This document shows, piece after piece, positions 7,295 to 15,876 of a stretch of 64,000 nucleotides of DNA. A program made the translations under genes and the position numbers. The notes under the pieces were generated by a model. That model saw only the letters and a list, made by a program, of their open reading frames with translations. It was not told where the DNA came from and did no database searches. Location of the stretch: positions 434,001-498,000 of the forward strand of contig CAVTZF010000020.1 in assembly GCA_963739095.1 (NCBI GenBank), read 5' to 3'. Source of the DNA: JACVRW01 sp963739095. GTDB taxonomy: Bacteria; Actinomycetota; Thermoleophilia; Solirubrobacterales; Thermoleophilaceae. Every line of letters starts with the position of its first letter. Position 1 is the first letter of the stretch.

Positions 7295-8938
7295 ATGCTG
7301 CGCATCGCGCAGGGGCGTGTCTACGACCCGGCCAACGGGATCGACGGCGAGGTGCGCGACGTCTGCCTGGACGGCGGCAAGGTGGTCGACGAGCTGCCGT
7401 CGCACGCCCCGCGCATCGACGCCGGCGGCATGGTCGTGATGCCGGGCGGCGTGGACATTCACTCTCACATCGCGGGTCCGGCGGTCAACGCGGCGCGCAA
7501 GCTCGCCCCCGAGGAGCACCGCGCCGACGTGATGGATCGCACTGCGCTCACGCGTTCGGGCACGGGCGGCACTGTGCCCTCGACGTTCGTGACGGGTTAC
7601 CGCTACGCGCTGCTCGGCTACACGACCGTCGTCGACGCCGCCACGCCGCCGCTCGCCGCGCGCCACACGCTCGCCGAGCTGCGTGACACGCCGATCGTCG
7701 ACGCGGCATTCCTCGTGCTGATGGGCAACAACCTGCCGCTGTTCAAGCTCATCCGCGAGAACGGCCCGTTGACCGAGGCCGTGGCCTGGTTGCTGGAGGC
7801 CACCGGCGGCTACGGCGTGAAGCTGGTCAACCCGGGCGGCGTCGAGATGTGGAAGCACGGCAACCGCAACGTCACGGCCCTGGACGACGAGGTGGAGGGG
7901 CTCGGCGTCACGCCGCGGCGCGTGCTCGAGGCGATCGCCGGGTCCGTGGACGAGCTGGGTCTCCCGCATCCCGTCCATGTCCACTGCAACAACCTCGGGG
8001 TGGCTGGGAACTGGCGCACCACGCTCGACACGCTCGACGCCCTGCAGGGCCGGCGGGCACACCTCGCTCACCTCCAGTTCCACGCCTACGGCGGGACGCC
8101 CGGCAAGCGGCCGCGCTCGCGCGCGCCCGAGCTTGCCGAGCACCTCGACGCGCACCCCGAGCACAGCGCAGACATCGGCCAGGTGATGTTCGGGTCCGCG
8201 ACGACGATCACAGCGGACGCCCCGGTCTCGGCGCTGTTGCGGGACATCACCGGCGGGAAGTGGGTGAACGCCGACCTCGAGGCGGAGACCGGGTGCGGCA
8301 TCGTGCCCTTCGAGTACCGGGAGCGCAACTACGTTCACGCACTCCAGTGGGGCATCGGCCTGGAGCTTTTCCTGCTCAGCCGCGACCCCTGGCGGGTCGT
8401 GCTCTCGACCGACCACCCCAACGGCGGCTCGTTCCTGAGCTACCCGCGGCTCATCCGCCTGCTGATGGATCGCGAGTTCCGAAACGAGCAGATCGGGCGC
8501 GTCAACCAGAAGGCGATAGGGCGCACCGTGCTCCGCGACGACCTCGAGCGCGAGTACACGCTCGGGGAGATCGCGATCATCACCCGTGCCGGGCCGGCCA
8601 GGCTGCTCGGGCTCGCTGACAAGGGCCACCTTGGGGTCGGCGCCGACGCCGACGTGACGGTCTACCGCGAGAGCGACGACGTCGAGCAGATGTTCGCCAC
8701 GCCGCGCTACGTCATCAAGGACGGACGCGTGATCGTCGAAGAGGGTGAGCTGCGCGAGACGCCGGCCGGCGACCTCCTCCGTGTGGCGGCGGATCACGAC
8801 GAGGCGATCGAGCGCACCCTGCGACCGCTGTTCGAGGAGCACTACAGCGTGCAGCTCGCGAACTACCCGGTGCGCGAGCCCTGGCTGCTCGAGCCCGCCC
8901 GCCGGATCCCCGCCCGGCGCAACGGGAGCCAGCGATGA
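7295..8938 (+). CDS. fhcA: Formyltransferase/hydrolase complex subunit A (formylmethanofuran amidohydrolase)
   Basis: This 547-residue protein is a member of the amidohydrolase superfamily and the hydrolytic subunit that cleaves N-formylmethanofuran to formate. Visible metal ligands are HSH in GGVDIHSHIAGPAVNAARK (about residue 53), the lysine of VKLVNPGGVEMWKHGN, HVHCNNLG (about 228) and the late aspartate in STDHPNGGSF (about 370). The length agrees with FwdA/FhcA. The ATG at 7295 is preceded by GAGGGGAG with normal spacing. The stop overlaps the ftr start in an ATGA, so the genes are translationally coupled. Together with fhcB, fhcC and fhcD it would form the cytoplasmic Fhc complex. Confidence 0.92.
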   Translation: MLRIAQGRVYDPANGIDGEVRDVCLDGGKVVDELPSHAPRIDAGGMVVMPGGVDIHSHIAGPAVNAARKLAPEEHRADVMDRTALTRSGTGGTVPSTFVTGYRYALLGYTTVVDAATPPLAARHTLAELRDTPIVDAAFLVLMGNNLPLFKLIRENGPLTEAVAWLLEATGGYGVKLVNPGGVEMWKHGNRNVTALDDEVEGLGVTPRRVLEAIAGSVDELGLPHPVHVHCNNLGVAGNWRTTLDTLDALQGRRAHLAHLQFHAYGGTPGKRPRSRAPELAEHLDAHPEHSADIGQVMFGSATTITADAPVSALLRDITGGKWVNADLEAETGCGIVPFEYRERNYVHALQWGIGLELFLLSRDPWRVVLSTDHPNGGSFLSYPRLIRLLMDREFRNEQIGRVNQKAIGRTVLRDDLEREYTLGEIAIITRAGPARLLGLADKGHLGVGADADVTVYRESDDVEQMFATPRYVIKDGRVIVEEGELRETPAGDLLRVAADHDEAIERTLRPLFEEHYSVQLANYPVREPWLLEPARRIPARRNGSQR

Positions 8939-9834
8939 GGCTGAACGGCACCGAGGTGGTCGACACCTTCGCGGAGGCGTTCCCGATGTGGGGAGCGCGG
9001 ATAGTCATCACGGCGGAGAGCCCGGCTTGGGCGCACGAGGCCGCCCGCTCACTGACCGGCTTCGCCACGTCGGTGATCGGCTGCAAGTGCGAGGCGGGCA
9101 TCGAGCGCGAGCTCGATCCTGCCGAGACGCCCGACGGACGACCCGGGGCCAGCGCGCTGCTGTTCGCCAACGATCGCGAGGGACTCGCGAAACGGCTGGT
9201 CGAGCGCGTCGGACAGAGCGTGCTCACCTGCCCAACGACGGCCTGCTTCAACGGTCTGGACGCTGAGGAGACGGTCGATGTGGGCGGACAGCTGCGCTTC
9301 TTCGGCGACGGCTACCAGGCCAGCAAGGTGCTCGACGGGCGCCGCTACTGGCGGGTACCGGTGATGGAGGGCGAGTTCCTGGTCGAGGAGCGCTTCGCCG
9401 TCGCCGAGGGAGTGGCCGGCGGCAACATCATCATCCTCGGCCGCGACGTCGCCGAGGCACTGCGCGCGGCGGAGGCGGCTGCGGCGGCGATGCGCACGGT
9501 CCGCGACGTGATCATGCCGTTCCCGGGCGGGATCGCCCGCAGCGGGAGCAAGGTCGGCTCCCGCTACAGCGGCCTGGTCGCCTCGACCAACGAGGCGCTG
9601 TGCCCGACGCTGCGTGCGCAGGTCCCGGACACCGATGTGCCGCCGGATATCGGCTCGGTGTTCGAGATCGTCATCGACGGCCTGACCTTCGATGCCGTAC
9701 GCGAAGCGATGGCCCGCGGCCTCGAGGCCGCCGCCGGGGCGGGCGCCAGCTGGGTGACGGCGGGCAACTACGGCGGCAACCTGGGCCCGCACCACATCGA
9801 GCTGCGCGGGCTCGTCCCCGGCATGAGCGACTGA
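8935..9834 (+). CDS. fhcD: Formylmethanofuran:tetrahydromethanopterin formyltransferase
   Basis: This 299-residue protein matches Ftr/FhcD in length and sequence: NGTEVVDTFAEAFPMWGARIVITA at the start, SVLTCPTTACFNGLD, and GRRYWRVPVMEGEFLVEERFAVAEGVAGGN mid-protein. The C-terminus GNYGGNLGPHHIELRGLVP is characteristic. It transfers the formyl group from formyl-H4MPT to methanofuran, after which FhcA releases formate. It overlaps both neighbours by an ATGA-type junction (fhcA upstream, fhcC downstream), so the three are co-translated. Start and end are both well defined and no frame problem is seen. Confidence 0.94.
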   Translation: MRLNGTEVVDTFAEAFPMWGARIVITAESPAWAHEAARSLTGFATSVIGCKCEAGIERELDPAETPDGRPGASALLFANDREGLAKRLVERVGQSVLTCPTTACFNGLDAEETVDVGGQLRFFGDGYQASKVLDGRRYWRVPVMEGEFLVEERFAVAEGVAGGNIIILGRDVAEALRAAEAAAAAMRTVRDVIMPFPGGIARSGSKVGSRYSGLVASTNEALCPTLRAQVPDTDVPPDIGSVFEIVIDGLTFDAVREAMARGLEAAAGAGASWVTAGNYGGNLGPHHIELRGLVPGMSD

Positions 9835-10652
9835 TGCCGCTGACGCTCACCCTCCGCGAGCCGCCGGCGGTGCCGCTCGAGACCGAGGGCCTCACCCCGG
9901 ATCGGCTCGCCGGACGTTCCCGTGGCGAGATCGAGGCGCTCACGATCTGGCACGGCAACCGGCGGGCTCAGCTCGCCGACTTCTTCACCGTGTCGGGCGA
10001 CGGCGACGAAGAGCTGCGGCTGGAGGGAGACCTCAGGCGCGTCAAGTTCGTCGGGGCGGGCATGACGGCCGGCCGTTTGACCGTCGCGGGCGATGCGGGG
10101 ATGCACACCGGCGTGGCGATGCGCGGCGGCGAGCTGGTCGTGGAAGGTGACGTGGGCGATTTTGCGGGCACGGGCATGCGCGGCGGCCGGCTCGTCGTGC
10201 GGGGCTCCGCCGGGCACCAGCTCGGCGGTGCGCCACCGGGCGAGCGGGCCGGGATGCGCGGCGGCGAGATCCTCGTCCAGGGCGACGCGGGCGACCAGGT
10301 CGGCGCCGGCCTCCGGCGCGGGCTGATCGCCGTCGCGGGGCGCGTGGGGGACGCGGCGGGCCTGCGCATGCTGGCGGGCACGATCGTCGCACTCGGCAGG
10401 CTCGGCGCCGCGCCGGGCGCGGACATGCGGCGAGGCACGATCGTGGCCATGTCGAAGGCGACGCTGCTGCCCACCTTTGCCTTCGCGTGCTCGTACCGCC
10501 CGCCCTTCCTGCGCCTGTACCTGCGCCACCTGCGCGGGCTGGGCCTGCCGCTGGCCGACGAGCAGATCGAGGGTCGCTATGCGCGCTGGAGCGGAGACGG
10601 CCTCGAGCTGCGGCGCGGAGAGATCCTGATTTTCGAGCCCGGACCCCGGTGA
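9834..10652 (+). CDS. fhcC: Formyltransferase/hydrolase complex subunit C
   Basis: FhcC is a 272-residue subunit of the formylmethanofuran complex. Its body (residues about 60-210) is a glycine-rich repeat of the G-x-x-G-x-x-x-G-x-x-x-x-x-G type, as in GGELVVEGDVGDFAGTGMRG and GGRLVVRGSAG, which folds as a right-handed beta-helix shared with the GltS C-terminal domain. The N-terminal part binds the partner subunits, and the C-terminus (RPPFLRLYLRHLRGLG) is typical. The ATG at 9834 shares one base with the fhcD stop, and its own stop is overlapped by the GTG of the ATP-grasp gene. The protein scaffolds FhcA and FhcB; no catalytic residues are expected. Confidence 0.9.
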   Translation: MPLTLTLREPPAVPLETEGLTPDRLAGRSRGEIEALTIWHGNRRAQLADFFTVSGDGDEELRLEGDLRRVKFVGAGMTAGRLTVAGDAGMHTGVAMRGGELVVEGDVGDFAGTGMRGGRLVVRGSAGHQLGGAPPGERAGMRGGEILVQGDAGDQVGAGLRRGLIAVAGRVGDAAGLRMLAGTIVALGRLGAAPGADMRRGTIVAMSKATLLPTFAFACSYRPPFLRLYLRHLRGLGLPLADEQIEGRYARWSGDGLELRRGEILIFEPGPR

Positions 10653-11536
10653 GCGGACGGCGGCTGCGCGTCGCGGTCCTGGGTTCGACGGGCGGCTGGC
10701 ACGCGCGCCGCCTGGAACAGGCGCTCACGGCGCGCGGCCACGAGTGCGCGTTCGCGCCGGTGACGCGCATGGTGGGGCGCGTGGACGGCCACGTCGGCGT
10801 GCGATCGCGCGACGTCCCGCTCGACGACTGCGACGTCGTGCTCGTGCGCGGCATCCCGCGCGGCTCGCTCGAGCAGGTCGTCTTCCGCGTGGACGTGCTG
10901 CACGCGCTGGCGGCCGCCGGCGTGCGGCCGGTCAACAGCGCGCAAGCGATCGAGCGGACCGTCGACAAGTTCCTCGCCTCGACCCTGCTGGCGCGCGCCG
11001 GCCTGCCCACCCCTCGCACGATCGCCTGCGAACGGCCAGCCGACGCGCTGGAGGCGTTCGCCGAGCTTGGCGGCGACGTGATCGTCAAGCCGTTGTTCGG
11101 CTCCATGGGTTTCGGCATGGTGCGCGTGGACGATCACGACGTCGCGCAGCGCGTGTTCCGTGCGCTGGAGCTCGAGCGGGCCGTGTACTACCTGCAGGAG
11201 ACGCTGCCGCACGCCGGACGGGACGTGCGAGCGCTGGTCGTCGGCGAGCAGGTGGTTGCGGCGATCGAGCGCAGTGGCGACGGCTGGCGCACGAACCTCG
11301 CGCGCGGTGGGCGGGCGCGGCCCATTCGGCTCGACGCCGAACAGGAGCGCCTGTGCGTGCCGGCCGCGGCCGCCCTGGGCGCGGACTACGCCGGTGTGGA
11401 CCTGGTGCGCGCTCCCGACGGGCGCGACTACGTGCTCGAGGTCAACGGCATCCCCGGCTGGCAGGGCGTCGAGCGGGCGACGGGCGTCGACGTGGCGGCC
11501 GCGCTCGCAGAGCAGCTCGAGACGGTCGTCGGCTGA
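10649..11536 (+). CDS. RimK-like ATP-grasp ligase, probably H4MPT or methanofuran glutamylation
   Basis: A 295-residue ATP-grasp enzyme, start GTG at 10649 overlapping the fhcC stop. The order is an N-terminal Rossmann-like domain (RVAVLGSTGGWHARRL), then DKFLASTLLARAGLPTPRTI, the ATP-binding strand VIVKPLFGSMGFGMVRV (about residue 145) and the metal-binding DYVLEVNGIPGW near the end. This is the layout of RimK/MptN-type alpha-L-glutamate ligases. In H4MPT gene clusters such ligases are usually linked to adding glutamate to the cofactor, so an MptN-like role is likely, but poly-glutamylation of a methanofuran analogue is also possible. It is co-transcribed with fhcBADC and overlaps the convergent HisA-like gene at its 3' end. 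Confidence 0.78.
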   Translation: MSGRRLRVAVLGSTGGWHARRLEQALTARGHECAFAPVTRMVGRVDGHVGVRSRDVPLDDCDVVLVRGIPRGSLEQVVFRVDVLHALAAAGVRPVNSAQAIERTVDKFLASTLLARAGLPTPRTIACERPADALEAFAELGGDVIVKPLFGSMGFGMVRVDDHDVAQRVFRALELERAVYYLQETLPHAGRDVRALVVGEQVVAAIERSGDGWRTNLARGGRARPIRLDAEQERLCVPAAAALGADYAGVDLVRAPDGRDYVLEVNGIPGWQGVERATGVDVAAALAEQLETVVG

Positions 11537-12273
11537 CGTCCGCCGAGGTCGCGGAGCGCACGCAGCTCGCCCGGTCCGATCGCGCCGTGGTGCAGGGCGG
11601 TGGCGACCAGCGCGCCGGCGGCGCCGGCTTCGGCCAGGGCGCACAGGTCGGCGAGGTCCCGCACGCCGCCGCCGGCCAGCAGCTCGACGTCGGGAAAGCG
11701 TGCGCAGAGATCGCGGACCAGTGCGACGTCGGGGCCGGTGCCGGATCCGACGCGCGCGAGGTCGAGCACGATCACCTCGCTGATGCCGGATTGCCCCAGC
11801 AGCGCCAGCGCCTCTGCCGCTCCGAGCCGGCCCAGGCCCGCATCGGGCGTTAGGACGCGGTCTCCCCGAAGGTCGAGGCTGAGCACGAGCGGAGCGTCGG
11901 GGAGGTCCGCCCGCAGCCGACCGAGCGCGGCCGGCTCCGCCAGCGTCTCGGTGCCGATCACCACGCGCGCGGCGCCCAGCTGGAGCAGCGGCCTGACCGC
12001 GGCGGCGTCGGTGACGCCGGCGTCGACCATCACCCGCGCCTCGCGCGCCAGGGCGGCGAGGGGGTCGGGGTGGAGCGGTCCACCCGCGATCGCGTCGAGA
12101 TCGGCGAGGTAGAGCTCGCCCAGTCCGAGCTCGCCGCGGAAGGCGCGGGCCACGCGGAGCGGGTCGGAACCGGCGACGAGCCCGCTGCGGAGAGGGCGAT
12201 AGCGTTCGCGCTGTCCGCGCACGGCGTGCACGGCGGATCCGCCCTTGAGATCGATGACCGGGATGACTCGCAT
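11428..12273 (-). CDS. HisA-like TIM-barrel protein of the H4MPT cluster
   Basis: From ATG 12273 the protein is a HisA/HisF-type (beta/alpha)8 barrel: MRVIPVIDLKGGSAVHAVRGQR at the start, ELYLADLDAIAGG, VMVDAGVT, PLVLSLDLRGDRVL, and ELLAGGGVRDLADL with the second phosphate-binding loop. The catalytic first-strand Asp (VIDL) is present. It is not in a histidine operon; HisA-like paralogues of this kind occur in methanogen and methylotroph cofactor clusters and their reaction is not established as far as I know. The conserved barrel ends near residue 245, and the open frame continues about 110 bp into the 3' end of the convergent ATP-grasp gene. That tail is probably non-conserved, so the true end may be distorted by an indel. 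Confidence 0.75.
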   Translation of the reverse strand: MRVIPVIDLKGGSAVHAVRGQRERYRPLRSGLVAGSDPLRVARAFRGELGLGELYLADLDAIAGGPLHPDPLAALAREARVMVDAGVTDAAAVRPLLQLGAARVVIGTETLAEPAALGRLRADLPDAPLVLSLDLRGDRVLTPDAGLGRLGAAEALALLGQSGISEVIVLDLARVGSGTGPDVALVRDLCARFPDVELLAGGGVRDLADLCALAEAGAAGALVATALHHGAIGPGELRALRDLGGRQPTTVSSCSASAAATSTPVARSTPCQPGMPLTSST

Positions 12274-12291
12274 GGCCGGAAAGGGTCGCGC

Positions 12292-13308
12292 ATGGGCGGC
12301 GTGATCGGCCTCGACGTGGGCGGGGCCAATACCAAGGCGGTGTGGCGGAACGGGGATGAGCGGCGCGCCCTGTCGCGGCCGTTCGAGGTCTGGCGCGACC
12401 GCGAGGCGCTGGCGAGCCTGATTCGCGAGGTCGTCGCGGGCGTGGCGCCCGAGCAAGTGGAGGCGGTGGCGCTGACCACCACGGCCGAGCTGTCGGACGC
12501 GTTCCGCACGAAGCGCGAGGGCGTGGAGTTCGTGCTCGACGCCGCGGAGGAGGCATTGGGCGACACCGAGCTGCTCGCCTTCACGACCGCGGGTGACTTC
12601 GTTCCCCTCGCGGAGGCGCGGGCGCGTGCTCCAGAGGTTGCGGCCGCCAACTGGCTCGCGAGCGCGCTCGCGCTAGCCGCGCTGTACCCGGACGCCCTGA
12701 TGATCGACGTCGGCAGCACGACCGTCGATGTGATCCCGATCGCGGCCGGCCAGGTGGTGGCCACGGGCCGCACCGACCTCGACCGGCTGCTGGCCGGGGA
12801 GCTCGTGTACACCGGGGCGCTGCGCACCAACCTCGCGGCGATCGCCTCGCGGGTGCCGGTGAAGGGCGGCTCGTGCCCGGTCGCTTCGGAGCTGTTCGCG
12901 ATCAGCGCCGATGTGCACCTGATCCTCGGGCAGCTCGCGCCGGCCGACTACACGTGTCCCACCCCGGACGGGCGGCCCGCGACCGTCGAGTTCGCCCGCG
13001 AGCGCGTGGCGCGACTGGTGTGCGCCGACGTGGAGCAGCTCGCGGCGGAGGAGATCGACGCGATCGCCGCGTTCCTGCACACGGAGCAGGTGCGCCAGAT
13101 CGAGGTCGCGGTTCAGCTGGTGGCCGGGCGCCTCGAGGGCGACACTGCCGTGGTTCCGGTCGGCACGGGGGACTTCCTGGCGCGCGAGGCCGCCGACCGC
13201 CTGGGCCGCGCGGTCGTCGAGCTGTCATGGAGCGCGGCCGAGCGCGACGCGGCGCCCGCCGCTGCGCTTGCCGCGCTGGTCGCCGCCCGGCCGCGCGCGG
13301 GGTGCTGA
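12292..13308 (+). CDS. mfnF: Methanofuran biosynthesis MfnF-type enzyme (hydantoinase/ASKHA-like)
   Basis: The 338-residue protein belongs to the COG1548/MfnF group, which in methanogens couples the furan phosphate unit to (gamma-glutamyl)tyramine to build methanofuran. Visible features are GLDVGGANTKAVW (phosphate-1 loop), ALTTTAELSDAFRTKREGVEF (a family signature), MIDVGSTTVDVIPI (phosphate-2 loop) and RTDLDRLLAGELVYTGALRTNL. The ATG at 12292 is preceded by GGAAAGG at good spacing; the open frame extends further upstream only through the opposite-strand gene. It overlaps mfnE by 7 bp, so both are made together. Its presence predicts a methanofuran-like carrier for the Fhc complex. Confidence 0.85.
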   Translation: MGGVIGLDVGGANTKAVWRNGDERRALSRPFEVWRDREALASLIREVVAGVAPEQVEAVALTTTAELSDAFRTKREGVEFVLDAAEEALGDTELLAFTTAGDFVPLAEARARAPEVAAANWLASALALAALYPDALMIDVGSTTVDVIPIAAGQVVATGRTDLDRLLAGELVYTGALRTNLAAIASRVPVKGGSCPVASELFAISADVHLILGQLAPADYTCPTPDGRPATVEFARERVARLVCADVEQLAAEEIDAIAAFLHTEQVRQIEVAVQLVAGRLEGDTAVVPVGTGDFLAREAADRLGRAVVELSWSAAERDAAPAAALAALVAARPRAGC

Positions 13309-13988
13309 CCGTCGTAAAGGTGGGCGGCGGGCTCGCGCGCGAGGCGGGCGACGGTGCACTCCGGACGCTGTGCCGTGCGATCGGCGACGCCGGCGGCCGC
13401 CACCCGCTCCTGGTAGTGCCCGGCGGCGCCGCGTTCGCGGACGCCGTGCGCGAGCACGACAGGCGGTTCGACCTGCAGGCGGCGACATCGCACCGGATGG
13501 CGATCATCGCGATGGATCAGTTCGGCTGGCTGCTATCCGACCTGATCCCTGGCGGCGTTCCGTGCACGGAAGTCGCGGCCGCCCGTGCGGGCACGGGTCG
13601 CGGTCGCATCCCGATCCTGCTCCCGGCCGCGCTGCTCGCGTCGGACCCGCTCCCCGCCTCGTGGGAGGTCACGTCCGACTCGATCGCCGCCTGGGTGGCC
13701 GGTGACGCGCACGCCAAGCGCCTGGTGCTCGTCAAGCCCGTCGAGGGCCTCTACCGCGACTGGCCACCGGAAGGCGAGCCGATCGCCCGCCTGAGCGTGG
13801 ACGAGCTCGCCGAGCTGCGCGCGGCTGGCCAGGCGGCGGGGGTCGACCGGCACCTGCCCGAGGCGCTGCGGGCGGCCGGCGTCGAGGCGTGGGTGATCGA
13901 CGGCCGCGAGCCGGCCCTGCTCGTGGCGCTGCTCGAGCACGGCGCCACCGACGGCACGCGCGTGACGCCGCGAGCCGTGGCGCCTTAG
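13302..13988 (+). CDS. mfnE: Amino acid kinase-family protein, MfnE-type furan phosphate kinase
   Basis: A 228-residue amino-acid-kinase-fold protein beginning VLTVVKVGGGLAREAGDG, with VVPGGAAFADAVREHDRRFDL (the first nucleotide/substrate loop), a conserved helix SHRMAIIAMDQFGWLLSDL, WEVTSDSIAAWVAGDAHAKRLVLVKPVEGLY and a C-terminal HLPEALRAAGVEAWVIDGREP. This matches the COG2054/MfnE group, which phosphorylates the aminomethylfuran phosphate to the diphosphate used by MfnF. The GTG at 13302 overlaps the end of mfnF. It is about the size of archaeal MfnE. It acts between MfnB's product and MfnF in methanofuran assembly. Confidence 0.82.
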   Translation: MLTVVKVGGGLAREAGDGALRTLCRAIGDAGGRHPLLVVPGGAAFADAVREHDRRFDLQAATSHRMAIIAMDQFGWLLSDLIPGGVPCTEVAAARAGTGRGRIPILLPAALLASDPLPASWEVTSDSIAAWVAGDAHAKRLVLVKPVEGLYRDWPPEGEPIARLSVDELAELRAAGQAAGVDRHLPEALRAAGVEAWVIDGREPALLVALLEHGATDGTRVTPRAVAP

Positions 13989-14032
13989 CGTTCGCGCGGC
14001 CGACGCGAACGGTCGTCGGCATCATCCACTGG

Positions 14033-14914
14033 GTGTCCATTCCTCTAACCGCTCGGCGCGTCCTGGTGTCGGTCGCTACGAGCGCGGGATGGGAGCGTGC
14101 GGTGCGTGCCCTCCCCGGGGGAGAGCGCGGCGCCCGCCGGCTGGCCCGGGGCTACGTCGCAGGGACGCGCCCGCAGGATGCGCTTGCCTGCGCGCATCGC
14201 CTCGCCGCGGCGGGGCTCGCGAGCTCGATCGACTTCTTCGGCGGGAACGTCTCCGATCCCATCGAGGCGGACCGTGTCACCGACCACTACGTCGCCCTCG
14301 CGCAGGCGCTCGAGCGAGCCCCCGAGAACACGTTCCTTTCGATCGATCTCTCGCACATCGGCCTCGACCAGCCGGGGGAGGCCGTGCAGCAGCGTCTCGA
14401 GCGGATCGCCTCTGCGCTTCCCGCGGGCCGACGCATCCAAGTGGGCGCAGAGCAGGAGCGCCGCGCCGACGGCATCCTGGCGGCGGTCTCGGCTGTGGCC
14501 CGCAAGGGCGGCGCGGTGTCGGCAACGATCCAGGCGAACCTCAAGCGCAGCCGGGCAGATGCCCAGGCGCTTGCGGAGGGCGGGGTTCCGATCCGACTCG
14601 TCAAGGGCGCCTCCGTTGAGGACCCGCAGGTCGCGCGGCCCTGGGGTGAACCGACCGACCTGGCCTTCGTCGAGCTCGCTCACGAGCTGCACGCAAACGG
14701 CGCAGAGGTCGCCATCGCCACCCACGACGCCATCCTGCGCGAGACGCTCTTGCGTGCCCTGCCGGGTATCGGCGTCGAAATGCTGCTCGGCGTGCGCAGC
14801 GCGGACGCGAGTGTCGTCGCCGGCCGCGGACTGCCGGTCAGGATCTACGTGCCCTACGGGGACGCTTGGTTCCGCTACGCGATGCGCCGCTGGGCTGAGT
14901 CAGTGGGCCGATAA
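14033..14914 (+). CDS. Proline dehydrogenase (monofunctional PRODH)
   Basis: The 293-residue protein shows the PutA proline dehydrogenase barrel: SSIDFFGGNVSDPIEADRV, FLSIDLSHIGLD, RIQVGAEQERRADGI, VSATIQANLKRSRADAQAL, IRLVKGASVEDPQVARPWG (the substrate and flavin-binding strand), VAIATHDAILRE, and YVPYGDAWFRYAMRRWAES at the C-terminus with the conserved R-x-x-R-R-x-x-E pair. It is expected to oxidise L-proline to pyrroline-5-carboxylate using FAD. The start is taken as GTG at 14033; GTG at 14066 is an alternative. Its last 40 bp overlap the convergent phosphoribulokinase gene. It follows mfnE by 44 bp but has no obvious role in C1 metabolism. Confidence 0.85.
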   Translation: MSIPLTARRVLVSVATSAGWERAVRALPGGERGARRLARGYVAGTRPQDALACAHRLAAAGLASSIDFFGGNVSDPIEADRVTDHYVALAQALERAPENTFLSIDLSHIGLDQPGEAVQQRLERIASALPAGRRIQVGAEQERRADGILAAVSAVARKGGAVSATIQANLKRSRADAQALAEGGVPIRLVKGASVEDPQVARPWGEPTDLAFVELAHELHANGAEVAIATHDAILRETLLRALPGIGVEMLLGVRSADASVVAGRGLPVRIYVPYGDAWFRYAMRRWAESVGR

Positions 14915-15852
14915 AGCCAGCCGCCCGGCTCGCGCTTGGTGGCGCGCGTGCCCTCCCCGCCGAGCGCGATCGCCGCTCTGGCCGTGGCCAGGTGATACAG
15001 GATCAGGAGCTGCACGAGCGCGAGCGACTCGGAGCGGTGGAGATTGGTCCCGATCGTGAACTCGCCGAGCCGATCCGAGCGGAGGTGCGTCGCAAAGTGG
15101 AGCTTCTCCCAGATCCCCTCCTCGATCCCGGCGGCGTTCTCGCGGCCGATGTCGCCCGCTACCCGCAGCTTTCGCTCCGCATTGTCCCCGTCCAGTGCGA
15201 TGCCACCCGCGCCGTCGCCGATGAACGGCGAGAGGTCGGGGTGGGGGAGGCCTTCGCGCAGGGTGAGCTCGGCGTCGAGCGAGTCGGGGTCCTCGCTCTC
15301 GGACGGCTGGAAGGAGACGACCATGTCCGCGTGGCGCTCCTGGGGACGGATGAACTGGGCGGAGTCCGGCTCGCGTCGGTCGAGCTCCGCCAGCACCTGG
15401 TCCGTCGTGTAGCTGCGCCGGGAGCAGTCGCGCTGCACCTTCCACTTCCGGCGCAGCGGCTCGGGGGGTGAGAGGAAGACGCGCACGTCGTAGCAGTCGC
15501 GCATCTCCTGGGTGTGGTAGCCGAGCAGGCCCTCCACGACCGTGAACGGGTTCGGCGTCGTGTACACCGGGGGCCCGAAGGTTCCGTCGGCGTGACGGTA
15601 GACCGGCTTCAGGATCGGCTCGCCCCGCCGGAGGTGCTGGAGGGCCTGAGACATGATGTCGACGTAGTTGCAGTCCGGGTGCAGGGGGGTGATCCCGATC
15701 TCCGCCCGCTGCTGTCGGTCGTAGCGGTGGTAGTCGTCCGTCGAGACGTGCGTGACCATCTCCTCCCCGAGGATCCGCACGAGCCCGCGCGTGAGGGTCG
15801 TCTTTCCCGCCGCGGAGTCGCCGACGACGCCGAGGATGACCGGCCGAGGCAT
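14875..15852 (-). CDS. prk: Phosphoribulokinase
   Basis: A 325-residue P-loop kinase that makes ribulose 1,5-bisphosphate from ribulose 5-phosphate, the substrate of Rubisco. It begins PRPVILGVVGDSAAGKTTLTRG, a Walker A loop, followed by HVSTDDYHRYDRQQRAEIGITPLHPDCNYVD, a Prk signature with catalytic acidic residues. PVYRHADGTFG and VVEGLLGYH (Walker B-like) follow. It lies 24 bp downstream of cbbX, as the last gene of a cbbLSX-prk operon. Length is near that of cyanobacterial/plant-type and archaeal Prk and longer than the proteobacterial 290-residue form. The 3' end overlaps the convergent proline dehydrogenase by 40 bp. Confidence 0.92.
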   Translation of the reverse strand: MPRPVILGVVGDSAAGKTTLTRGLVRILGEEMVTHVSTDDYHRYDRQQRAEIGITPLHPDCNYVDIMSQALQHLRRGEPILKPVYRHADGTFGPPVYTTPNPFTVVEGLLGYHTQEMRDCYDVRVFLSPPEPLRRKWKVQRDCSRRSYTTDQVLAELDRREPDSAQFIRPQERHADMVVSFQPSESEDPDSLDAELTLREGLPHPDLSPFIGDGAGGIALDGDNAERKLRVAGDIGRENAAGIEEGIWEKLHFATHLRSDRLGEFTIGTNLHRSESLALVQLLILYHLATARAAIALGGEGTRATKREPGGWLYRPTDSAQRRIA

Positions 15853-15876
15853 CTCAATTCCCTCCTGTGTGGCTGG

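Noticed and set aside
6299..8842. 847-codon open frame on the minus strand
   Set aside because: Antisense shadow of fhcB and fhcA; composition is His/Arg/Gly-rich without domains.
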